Of a stretch of 64,000 bases of DNA, positions 56,105 through 64,000 are shown one piece after another. Position 1 is the stretch's first letter. Each line of letters begins with the position of its first letter. Source of the stretch: Deroplatys truncata (Eukaryota > Arthropoda > Insecta > Mantodea > Mantidae). Below the pieces are notes generated by a model. The model worked only from the letters and a program-made list of their open reading frames with translations. It was not told the origin of the DNA and did not search any database. The stretch lies in NCBI GenBank assembly GCA_030765065.1, contig CM060982.1, positions 13,451,630 through 13,515,629 on the forward strand, read 5' to 3'. The position numbers and the translations under genes were made by a program.

Positions 56105-57448
56105 TCAGCATTCTCTCTCAACTGATATTTGCCGGTCATCGTCTGGGGGATGTGTGTGGTTTGTGGTGTTCTCTGGTGCTGGGCTGATGAACCTCCAAAG
56201 GCTGTTGGGTGGCGGCAGTTCAAAATTCATTAGGTGATTCCTGTGTTTGACAATATGTATTTTTTCCCAGATGTCCAATTCATTGCTGCTGTTGATCGGT
56301 TTTAAGAGTTTTATGTTTGGAGTGATATCATGGTTTGAAGACCAGAAATGATGTGCTACTGCTGATTTATCTTGCTGCTTTTGGTAAATGCATCTCATAT
56401 GCTCTTTAAGTCTTATTTCAAGATTTCTTTTTGTTCTTCCTATATATACCAGGTTACATTCATTACAATCAATTTGATATATACCAGCTGATTTATCGTT
56501 GGGGATAGGATCTTTTGTTCTGTTGCATAGTAGTTTCTGTATGTTGTGGTTATTCTGTGGAGACAGGGTGATGTTGTATTTTTTGAAAATCTTTTGAAAT
56601 TTATGATGTGTCCAAGGGTGATAAGTGAATTTTCTATATGCTTGTGGTTTTTGTTGTCTGAGTAATGTAGTCATTTGTTGGATGTATTTCTGTCTTTCAA
56701 ACCTTTTTATCTTCTTATCTATTGTTTTTTTCTGGTATCCATTCATAGTGGCTATATTGATAATGTGTTGGTATTCTTTCTGGTATTCCTCTTTCTCCAT
56801 TGGTATATGTACTAACCTGTTTGTAATACTATTTAAAATTGCATGTTTGTGGCTTGTAGGATTGTAGCTATTATTTTTAATGTAGTTTTCTGTGTGCGTT
56901 GGTTTTCTGTAAATGCCAAACGTTAGTTTGTTGTGTGCATTATTTCTGATGATCCTGATGTCTAGGTAAGGTAATTGGCCATTTTCTTCTTTTTCCATTG
57001 TGAATTTTATAGATCTTTTTTGTAAATTTAATAATTTCAAAGCATCTTCTGAAAGTTTTTTTGGAACAATAGCAAAAATATCATCTACATATCTATACCA
57101 GGTTTTGAATAGATGTGGGAAAGATTTTGTAATATGGGATTCAAAATGGCTCATATATAGTTCTGCTAAAAATGGTGAAAGGGGGTTTCCCATAGTTAGG
57201 CCTGAGGTTTGTTTAAAGATTTTGTGATGGAATGAAAAGAAATTCTGGTCCAGACATAATTTTGTTAGTTTCAGGTAATCTTCTGTTTGTGCTCTAGGTG
57301 TGCCATTGTTTAATATCCAATTTTCTAGGAGTGGTAATAATTCTTCTTTTGGTATGCTTGGGAAGAGTGCAGTGACATCAAATGATACCATCATGTCTGT
57401 GGGTGATATATTTATATTTGAAAGGTGACTGGTTAATTCTAAAGAATT
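56105..57448 (-). CDS. PLE RT/endonuclease, unit J (5'-truncated at the inversion)
   Basis: Retains about residues 385-830, i.e. from just before the first catalytic Asp of RT through the whole endonuclease. The first in-frame ATG is at 57394 (MMVSFDV). The upstream part is lost at the head-to-head junction near 57450. DKG and the first RT blocks are missing, so RT function is not expected. Tyr form. Confidence 0.9.
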   Translation of the reverse strand, partial: NSLELTSHLSNINISPTDMMVSFDVTALFPSIPKEELLPLLENWILNNGTPRAQTEDYLKLTKLCLDQNFFSFHHKIFKQTSGLTMGNPLSPFLAELYMSHFESHITKSFPHLFKTWYRYVDDIFAIVPKKLSEDALKLLNLQKRSIKFTMEKEENGQLPYLDIRIIRNNAHNKLTFGIYRKPTHTENYIKNNSYNPTSHKHAILNSITNRLVHIPMEKEEYQKEYQHIINIATMNGYQKKTIDKKIKRFERQKYIQQMTTLLRQQKPQAYRKFTYHPWTHHKFQKIFKKYNITLSPQNNHNIQKLLCNRTKDPIPNDKSAGIYQIDCNECNLVYIGRTKRNLEIRLKEHMRCIYQKQQDKSAVAHHFWSSNHDITPNIKLLKPINSSNELDIWEKIHIVKHRNHLMNFELPPPNSLWRFISPAPENTTNHTHPPDDDRQISVEREC

Positions 57449-57477
57449 TAGAATTTCTTTAGAATTAACCAGTCACG
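57430..57477. repeat. Head-to-head junction of the inverted array
   Basis: GACTGGTTAATTCTAAAG is followed by the 12-base spacer AATTTAGAATTT and then CTTTAGAATTAACCAGTC. The inverted-repeat arms extend from here for over 6 kb to the right window edge. One mismatch (CACG versus CACC) lies close to the centre. Confidence 0.95.
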
Positions 57478-58796
57478 TTTCAAATATAAATATATCACCC
57501 ACAGACATGATGGTATCATTTGATGTCACTGCACTCTTCCCAAGCATACCAAAAGAAGAATTATTACCACTCCTAGAAAATTGGATATTAAACAATGGCA
57601 CACCTAGAGCACAAACAGAAGATTACCTGAAACTAACAAAATTATGTCTGGACCAGAATTTCTTTTCATTCCATCACAAAATCTTTAAACAAACCTCAGG
57701 CCTAACTATGGGAAACCCCCTTTCACCATTTTTAGCAGAACTATATATGAGCCATTTTGAATCCCATATTACAAAATCTTTCCCACATCTATTCAAAACC
57801 TGGTATAGATATGTAGATGATATTTTTGCTATTGTTCCAAAAAAACTTTCAGAAGATGCTTTGAAATTATTAAATTTACAAAAAAGATCTATAAAATTCA
57901 CAATGGAAAAAGAAGAAAATGGCCAATTACCTTACCTAGACATCAGGATCATCAGAAATAATGCACACAACAAACTAACGTTTGGCATTTACAGAAAACC
58001 AACGCACACAGAAAACTACATTAAAAATAATAGCTACAATCCTACAAGCCACAAACATGCAATTTTAAATAGTATTACAAACAGGTTAGTACATATACCA
58101 ATGGAGAAAGAGGAATACCAGAAAGAATACCAACACATTATCAATATAGCCACTATGAATGGATACCAGAAAAAAACAATAGATAAGAAGATAAAAAGGT
58201 TTGAAAGACAGAAATACATCCAACAAATGACTACATTACTCAGACAACAAAAACCACAAGCATATAGAAAATTCACTTATCACCCTTGGACACATCATAA
58301 ATTTCAAAAGATTTTCAAAAAATACAACATCACCCTGTCTCCACAGAATAACCACAACATACAGAAACTACTATGCAACAGAACAAAAGATCCTATCCCC
58401 AACGATAAATCAGCTGGTATATATCAAATTGATTGTAATGAATGTAACCTGGTACATATAGGAAGAACAAAAAGAAATCTTGAAATAAGACTTAAAGAGC
58501 ATATGAGATGCATTTACCAAAAGCAGCAAGATAAATCAGCAGTAGCACATCATTTCTGGTCTTCAAACCATGATATCACTCCAAACATAAAACTCTTAAA
58601 ACCGATCAACAGCAGCAATGAATTGGACATCTGGGAAAAAATACATATTGTCAAACACAGGAATCACCTAATGAATTTTGAACTGCCGCCACCCAACAGC
58701 CTTTGGAGGTTCATCAGCCCAGCACCAGAGAACACCACAAACCACACACATCCCCCAGACGATGACCGGCAAATATCAGTTGAGAGAGAATGCTGA
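57460..58796 (+). CDS. PLE RT/endonuclease, unit K (5'-truncated, inverted)
   Basis: Mirror partner of unit J on the plus strand, cut at the same codon. First ATG at 57507. It is the His form (58455), whereas unit J is the Tyr form, so the two arms are not simple copies of one another. The spacer after it carries the A-type variant (58942). Confidence 0.9.
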
Positions 58797-58823
58797 CGAT
58801 GGGGACAAGCCGTCTCCCGAAAC
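58793..58823 (+). ncRNA. Hammerhead-ribozyme-like core (plus unit K)
   Basis: CTGACGA at 58793-58799, stem II 58801-58806 with 58812-58818, GAAAC at 58819-58823. A 7-base complementary pair AGTTGAG (58778-58784) and CTCAACT (58865-58871) encloses it and could act as a distal closing stem. A further copy is at 61493-61523. Confidence 0.5.
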
Positions 58824-58844
58824 GCGTTCAAGTAAGATTATCAT

Positions 58845-58898
58845 AGTGATGTAGTGTAACAACCCTCAACTCTCTATTTTAAATTATGACACATCACT
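58845..58898 (+). repeat. Inverted repeat spanning the unit-to-unit junction
   Basis: AGTGATGT (58845-58852) pairs with ACATCACT (58891-58898) across the 3'/5' junction at 58883/58884. The hairpin exists only where two units are joined head to tail, and it recurs at every junction, e.g. near 34403-34456 in reverse orientation. Confidence 0.7.
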
Positions 58899-59003
58899 GT
58901 TACAAGCTTCTAAATCTTCAAAAATTGAGCTTAAATTGGACTTACAAGTCTATAAGAAGCAAAGAATAAACATCGATATTGCCGCACGTAACAACTAAAG
59001 AAT

Positions 59004-61496
59004 ATGGAGGTAAGCACAGATTTACACAGATTCAACGGAAACTTTGGAATTAAACAGGACATTAAATTATACTTAAAACTAGAAATCAAAAAGAAAATCA
59101 CGGCTGCAAACATAAGATTCCTAAATCTTTGCTTAAAACACAAAGTTACGCCAAACTTCGTTAGAAAATACGTAAAATTTAATCACAATGTAAAGCATCA
59201 AACAGCAGCAGACAAGAAAGTAATTGAAATAGAAAAGAACAAACATTATGCAAATTTACAGGATTTGGACCTTAGAATCTATGAACTACACTTATGGTTA
59301 CCGAAAGTTTTAGGAATACCTTTATGGGAAAATTTACGGTCAAATTTCCTTACGCAACTTAGCAAGAAAATGAGCGCCAAAACAATGAAACTGAAAAAGA
59401 AACTAAACAACCTTATATTCAAACAAAAAAACTCCCTGGAATACCGGGAAAAATCTCCTAGACATAACCAAAAACGGAAATCAACATATAAACATAACCT
59501 AAACAATGAACCTACCACAGGCCAATATGTAGTTAACCTCTCAAAAGAACCATTCACCAGCACTGAGCTATCTGTCTTGAACAATGGCCTAAAAACATGT
59601 TTCAACTTCACAAAAAATACAGAAAACTTTGTTGCTGATATTGAAATAGCCTCCAACCACCTTACAGATAAGGATAAAAGTTTAATACAATCACAGTGTG
59701 AACCAATATTGGACCAGATACAAGCCCAAAAACACCACTACGTACCACATCAAAAAATTATCAAATCTCTAAAGTCAAAACCTGTAGTATACACTAAAGC
59801 AGACAAAGGAAACACATTAGTGATATTAGACCAAGATGATTATGAATCTAGAGTTATGCAATTACTACATAACCCAGAGTACATAGAAATCAGCAAAAAT
59901 CCATTAAAAGAATGCACCAAGTCACTCCAGAATACATTGATAGAAACCAAAACATTAACAAAAGCCGAAAAATCCAGAATTAAACCAGATTTTCCCATCA
60001 TACCTAGGTTATATGCACTACCAAAAATACACAAACTCGGCAACAAAATGAGGCCCATAGTGAATAACATAAACTCTCCCACATATAAACTAGCAAAATG
60101 GCTTTCAAATACCTTCAACTCCATGCCTATGTTCAAAAGTCTTAGCATAAAAAATTCTTTAGAATTAACCAGTCACCTTTCAAATATAAATATATCACCC
60201 ACAGACATGATGGTATCATTTGATGTCACTGCACTCTTCCCAAGCATACCAAAAGAAGAATTATTACCACTCCTAGAAAATTGGATATTAAACAATGGCA
60301 CACCTAGAGCACAAACAGAAGATTACCTGAAACTAACAAAATTATGTCTGGACCAGAATTTCTTTTCATTCCATCACAAAATCTTTAAACAAACCTCAGG
60401 CCTAACTATGGGAAACCCCCTTTCACCATTTTTAGCAGAACTATATATGAGCCATTTTGAATCCCATATTACAAAATCTTTCCCACATCTATTCAAAACC
60501 TGGTATAGATATGTAGATGATATTTTTGCTATTGTTCCAAAAAAACTTTCAGAAGATGCTTTGAAATTATTAAATTTACAAAAAAGATCTATAAAATTCA
60601 CAATGGAAAAAGAAGAAAATGGCCAATTACCTTACCTAGACATCAGGATCATCAGAAATAATGCACACAACAAACTAACGTTTGGCATTTACAGAAAACC
60701 AACGCACACAGAAAACTACATTAAAAATAATAGCTACAATCCTACAAGCCACAAACATGCAATTTTAAATAGTATTACAAACAGGTTAGTACATATACCA
60801 ATGGAGAAAGAGGAATACCAGAAAGAATACCAACACATTATCAATATAGCCACTATGAATGGATACCAGAAAAAAACAATAGATAAGAAGATAAAAAGGT
60901 TTGAAAGACAGAAATACATCCAACAAATGACTACATTACTCAGACAACAAAAACCACAAGCATATAGAAAATTCACTTATCACCCTTGGACACATCATAA
61001 ATTTCAAAAGATTTTCAAAAAATACAACATCACCCTGTCTCCACAGAATAACCACAACATACAGAAACTACTATGCAACAGAACAAAAGATCCTATCCCC
61101 AACGATAAATCAGCTGGTATATATCAAATTGATTGTAATGAATGTAACCTGGTATATATAGGAAGAACAAAAAGAAATCTTGAAATAAGACTTAAAGAGC
61201 ATATGAGATGCATTTACCAAAAGCAGCAAGATAAATCAGCAGTAGCACATCATTTCTGGTCTTCAAACCATGATATCACTCCAAACATAAAACTCTTAAA
61301 ACCGATCAACAGCAGCAATGAATTGGACATCTGGGAAAAAATACATATTGTCAAACACAGGAATCACCTAATGAATTTTGAACTGCCGCCACCCAACAGC
61401 CTTTGGAGGTTCATCAGCCCAGCACCAGAGAACACCACAAACCACACACATCCCCCAGACGATGACCGGCAAATATCAGTTGAGAGAGAATGCTGA
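59004..61496 (+). CDS. PLE RT/endonuclease, unit L (intact, plus strand)
   Basis: 830 residues, identical to unit A, Tyr form. It is the only complete ORF of the inverted arm inside the window. The 5' spacer is A type and the 3' spacer G type (61642). Confidence 0.95.
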   Translation: MEVSTDLHRFNGNFGIKQDIKLYLKLEIKKKITAANIRFLNLCLKHKVTPNFVRKYVKFNHNVKHQTAADKKVIEIEKNKHYANLQDLDLRIYELHLWLPKVLGIPLWENLRSNFLTQLSKKMSAKTMKLKKKLNNLIFKQKNSLEYREKSPRHNQKRKSTYKHNLNNEPTTGQYVVNLSKEPFTSTELSVLNNGLKTCFNFTKNTENFVADIEIASNHLTDKDKSLIQSQCEPILDQIQAQKHHYVPHQKIIKSLKSKPVVYTKADKGNTLVILDQDDYESRVMQLLHNPEYIEISKNPLKECTKSLQNTLIETKTLTKAEKSRIKPDFPIIPRLYALPKIHKLGNKMRPIVNNINSPTYKLAKWLSNTFNSMPMFKSLSIKNSLELTSHLSNINISPTDMMVSFDVTALFPSIPKEELLPLLENWILNNGTPRAQTEDYLKLTKLCLDQNFFSFHHKIFKQTSGLTMGNPLSPFLAELYMSHFESHITKSFPHLFKTWYRYVDDIFAIVPKKLSEDALKLLNLQKRSIKFTMEKEENGQLPYLDIRIIRNNAHNKLTFGIYRKPTHTENYIKNNSYNPTSHKHAILNSITNRLVHIPMEKEEYQKEYQHIINIATMNGYQKKTIDKKIKRFERQKYIQQMTTLLRQQKPQAYRKFTYHPWTHHKFQKIFKKYNITLSPQNNHNIQKLLCNRTKDPIPNDKSAGIYQIDCNECNLVYIGRTKRNLEIRLKEHMRCIYQKQQDKSAVAHHFWSSNHDITPNIKLLKPINSSNELDIWEKIHIVKHRNHLMNFELPPPNSLWRFISPAPENTTNHTHPPDDDRQISVEREC

Positions 61497-61703
61497 CGAT
61501 GGGGACAAGCCGTCTCCCGAAACGCGTTCAAGTAAGATTATCATAGTGATGTAGTGTAACAACCCTCAACTCTCTATTTTAAATTATGACACATCACTGT
61601 TACAAGCTTCTAAATCTTCAAAAATTGAGCTTAAATTGGACCTACAAGTCTATAAGAAGCAAAGAATAAACATCGATATTGCCGCACGTAACAACTAAAG
61701 AAT

Positions 61704-64000
61704 ATGGAGGTAAGCACAGATTTACACAGATTCAACGGAAACTTTGGAATTAAACAGGACATTAAATTATACTTAAAACTAGAAATCAAAAAGAAAATCA
61801 CGGCTGCAAACATAAGATTCCTAAATCTTTGCTTAAAACACAAAGTTACGCCAAACTTCGTTAGAAAATACGTAAAATTTAATCACAATGTAAAGCATCA
61901 AACAGCAGCAGACAAGAAAGTAATTGAAATAGAAAAGAACAAACATTATGCAAATTTACAGGATTTGGACCTTAGAATCTATGAACTACACTTATGGTTA
62001 CCGAAAGTTTTAGGAATACCTTTATGGGAAAATTTACGGTCAAATTTCCTTACGCAACTTAGCAAGAAAATGAGCGCCAAAACAATGAAACTGAAAAAGA
62101 AACTAAACAACCTTATATTCAAACAAAAAAACTCCCTGGAATACCGGGAAAAATCTCCTAGACATAACCAAAAACGGAAATCAACATATAAACATAACCT
62201 AAACAATGAACCTACCACAGGCCAATATGTAGTTAACCTCTCAAAAGAACCATTCACCAGCACTGAGCTATCTGTCTTGAACAATGGCCTAAAAACATGT
62301 TTCAACTTCACAAAAAATACAGAAAACTTTGTTGCTGATATTGAAATAGCCTCCAACCACCTTACAGATAAGGATAAAAGTTTAATACAATCACAGTGTG
62401 AACCAATATTGGACCAGATACAAGCCCAAAAACACCACTACGTACCACATCAAAAAATTATCAAATCTCTAAAGTCAAAACCTGTAGTATACACTAAAGC
62501 AGACAAAGGAAACACATTAGTGATATTAGACCAAGATGATTATGAATCTAGAGTTATGCAATTACTACATAACCCAGAGTACATAGAAATCAGCAAAAAT
62601 CCATTAAAAGAATGCACCAAGTCACTCCAGAATACATTGATAGAAACCAAAACATTAACAAAAGCCGAAAAATCCAGAATTAAACCAGATTTTCCCATCA
62701 TACCTAGGTTATATGCACTACCAAAAATACACAAACTCGGCAACAAAATGAGGCCCATAGTGAATAACATAAACTCTCCCACATATAAACTAGCAAAATG
62801 GCTTTCAAATACCTTCAACTCCATGCCTATGTTCAAAAGTCTTAGCATAAAAAATTCTTTAGAATTAACCAGTCACCTTTCAAATATAAATATATCACCC
62901 ACAGACATGATGGTATCATTTGATGTCACTGCACTCTTCCCAAGCATACCAAAAGAAGAATTATTACCACTCCTAGAAAATTGGATATTAAACAATGGCA
63001 CACCTAGAGCACAAACAGAAGATTACCTGAAACTAACAAAATTATGTCTGGACCAGAATTTCTTTTCATTCCATCACAAAATCTTTAAACAAACCTCAGG
63101 CCTAACTATGGGAAACCCCCTTTCACCATTTTTAGCAGAACTATATATGAGCCATTTTGAATCCCATATTACAAAATCTTTCCCACATCTATTCAAAACC
63201 TGGTATAGATATGTAGATGATATTTTTGCTATTGTTCCAAAAAAACTTTCAGAAGATGCTTTGAAATTATTAAATTTACAAAAAAGATCTATAAAATTCA
63301 CAATGGAAAAAGAAGAAAATGGCCAATTACCTTACCTAGACATCAGGATCATCAGAAATAATGCACACAACAAACTAACGTTTGGCATTTACAGAAAACC
63401 AACGCACACAGAAAACTACATTAAAAATAATAGCTACAATCCTACAAGCCACAAACATGCAATTTTAAATAGTATTACAAACAGGTTAGTACATATACCA
63501 ATGGAGAAAGAGGAATACCAGAAAGAATACCAACACATTATCAATATAGCCACTATGAATGGATACCAGAAAAAAACAATAGATAAGAAGATAAAAAGGT
63601 TTGAAAGACAGAAATACATCCAACAAATGACTACATTACTCAGACAACAAAAACCACAAGCATATAGAAAATTCACTTATCACCCTTGGACACATCATAA
63701 ATTTCAAAAGATTTTCAAAAAATACAACATCACCCTGTCTCCACAGAATAACCACAACATACAGAAACTACTATGCAACAGAACAAAAGATCCTATCCCC
63801 AACGATAAATCAGCTGGTATATATCAAATTGATTGTAATGAATGTAACCTGGTACATATAGGAAGAACAAAAAGAAATCTTGAAATAAGACTTAAAGAGC
63901 ATATGAGATGCATTTACCAAAAGCAGCAAGATAAATCAGCAGTAGCACATCATTTCTGGTCTTCAAACCATGATATCACTCCAAACATAAAACTCTTAAA
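61704..64000 (+). CDS. PLE RT/endonuclease, unit M (runs off the window)
   Basis: Open from its ATG at 61704 to the window end, about 765 codons, matching the others. It is the His form (63855). Only the last 65 or so residues lie outside. Confidence 0.9.
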   Translation, partial: MEVSTDLHRFNGNFGIKQDIKLYLKLEIKKKITAANIRFLNLCLKHKVTPNFVRKYVKFNHNVKHQTAADKKVIEIEKNKHYANLQDLDLRIYELHLWLPKVLGIPLWENLRSNFLTQLSKKMSAKTMKLKKKLNNLIFKQKNSLEYREKSPRHNQKRKSTYKHNLNNEPTTGQYVVNLSKEPFTSTELSVLNNGLKTCFNFTKNTENFVADIEIASNHLTDKDKSLIQSQCEPILDQIQAQKHHYVPHQKIIKSLKSKPVVYTKADKGNTLVILDQDDYESRVMQLLHNPEYIEISKNPLKECTKSLQNTLIETKTLTKAEKSRIKPDFPIIPRLYALPKIHKLGNKMRPIVNNINSPTYKLAKWLSNTFNSMPMFKSLSIKNSLELTSHLSNINISPTDMMVSFDVTALFPSIPKEELLPLLENWILNNGTPRAQTEDYLKLTKLCLDQNFFSFHHKIFKQTSGLTMGNPLSPFLAELYMSHFESHITKSFPHLFKTWYRYVDDIFAIVPKKLSEDALKLLNLQKRSIKFTMEKEENGQLPYLDIRIIRNNAHNKLTFGIYRKPTHTENYIKNNSYNPTSHKHAILNSITNRLVHIPMEKEEYQKEYQHIINIATMNGYQKKTIDKKIKRFERQKYIQQMTTLLRQQKPQAYRKFTYHPWTHHKFQKIFKKYNITLSPQNNHNIQKLLCNRTKDPIPNDKSAGIYQIDCNECNLVHIGRTKRNLEIRLKEHMRCIYQKQQDKSAVAHHFWSSNHDITPNIKLL

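Larger units (their letters stand above)
31718..64000. mobile_element. Penelope-like element tandem array (2700-bp unit) with an inversion
   Basis: Unit starts (AAAATAGAGA landmark) fall at 31721, 34421, 37078, 39794, 42508, 45221, 47921, 50621, 53321 and 56021. The clean units are spaced by exactly 2700 bp. Units 31718-57448 lie on the minus strand; from about 57450 the array runs on the plus strand with junctions at 58883/58884 and 61583/61584. Each unit has about 120 bp 5' of the ORF, a 2493-bp ORF and about 87 bp after it, with no spacer between units. The left edge gives the element's 3' end (CTCTCTATTTTAAA in element sense). PLEs are known for partial tandem copies; ten or more complete head-to-tail units is satellite-like. 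Confidence 0.95.

Noticed and set aside
31718-57448. Permuted (N-terminal GIY-YIG) or endonuclease-lacking PLE clade
   Set aside because: The GIY-YIG domain lies after RT at about residues 705-785, so this is a canonical C-terminal-endonuclease PLE.
31718-64000. CRISPR-like or viral tandem array
   Set aside because: The unit is 2.7 kb, protein-coding and spacerless, with PLE hallmarks (DKG, RT blocks, C-terminal GIY-YIG); no capsid or envelope part is present.

Overview
This is AT-rich eukaryotic DNA, most likely from an arthropod and probably an insect. The evidence is the repeat fauna: an I-type LINE with RNase H, DUF4817/mariner and IS630-Tc1-type transposases, piggyBac, tRNA-derived SINEs, a Ty3/gypsy fossil and a canonical GIY-YIG Penelope-like element (PLE). 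I recognise no host protein-coding gene, rRNA or functional tRNA. All calls were made by reading; no database was searched.

Left half (1-31717): a graveyard of nested, mostly decayed transposable elements. It holds a DUF4817 mariner-like relic (1245-2272, -) and a Ty3/gypsy fossil (about 3290-5930, -) with a SINE in it. Two fold-back inverted repeats follow (6602-6745, 6901-7018). One I-type LINE on the minus strand appears to be cut into collinear pieces between 18680 and 9930. An IS630-like transposase pseudogene sits in its RT, itself hit by a second SINE family, and another SINE with target-site duplications sits in its ORF1. An LTR-like fossil (18760-19830), DUF7869-type relics (21440-22390 and 25272-25622), a TA-flanked mariner-type deletion derivative with a 97-bp near-perfect palindrome (25931-26446), a truncated IS630-like ORF (27817-28206) and an internally deleted piggyBac relic (29955-31224) complete this half.

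Right half (31718-64000): a head-to-tail array of one Penelope-like element, unit exactly 2700 bp. Each unit carries one 830-residue ORF with the PLE N-terminal DKG motif, reverse transcriptase and C-terminal GIY-YIG endonuclease. Nine complete units and one truncated unit lie on the minus strand up to about 57450. There the array flips through a 12-bp spacer into a head-to-head inverted array on the plus strand that runs off the window. Six ORFs are full length and almost identical. Two linked single-base variants show a four-unit (10.8 kb) higher-order repeat on the left arm. One variant changes the Tyr of the endonuclease YIG motif to His. A hammerhead-ribozyme-like core overlaps every ORF stop codon.

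Units between about 36580 and 44515 are peppered with single-base indels while their neighbours are perfect. This looks like an unpolished long-read patch rather than biological decay. The array is the most noteworthy object here: a retroelement behaving as a macrosatellite while still coding.
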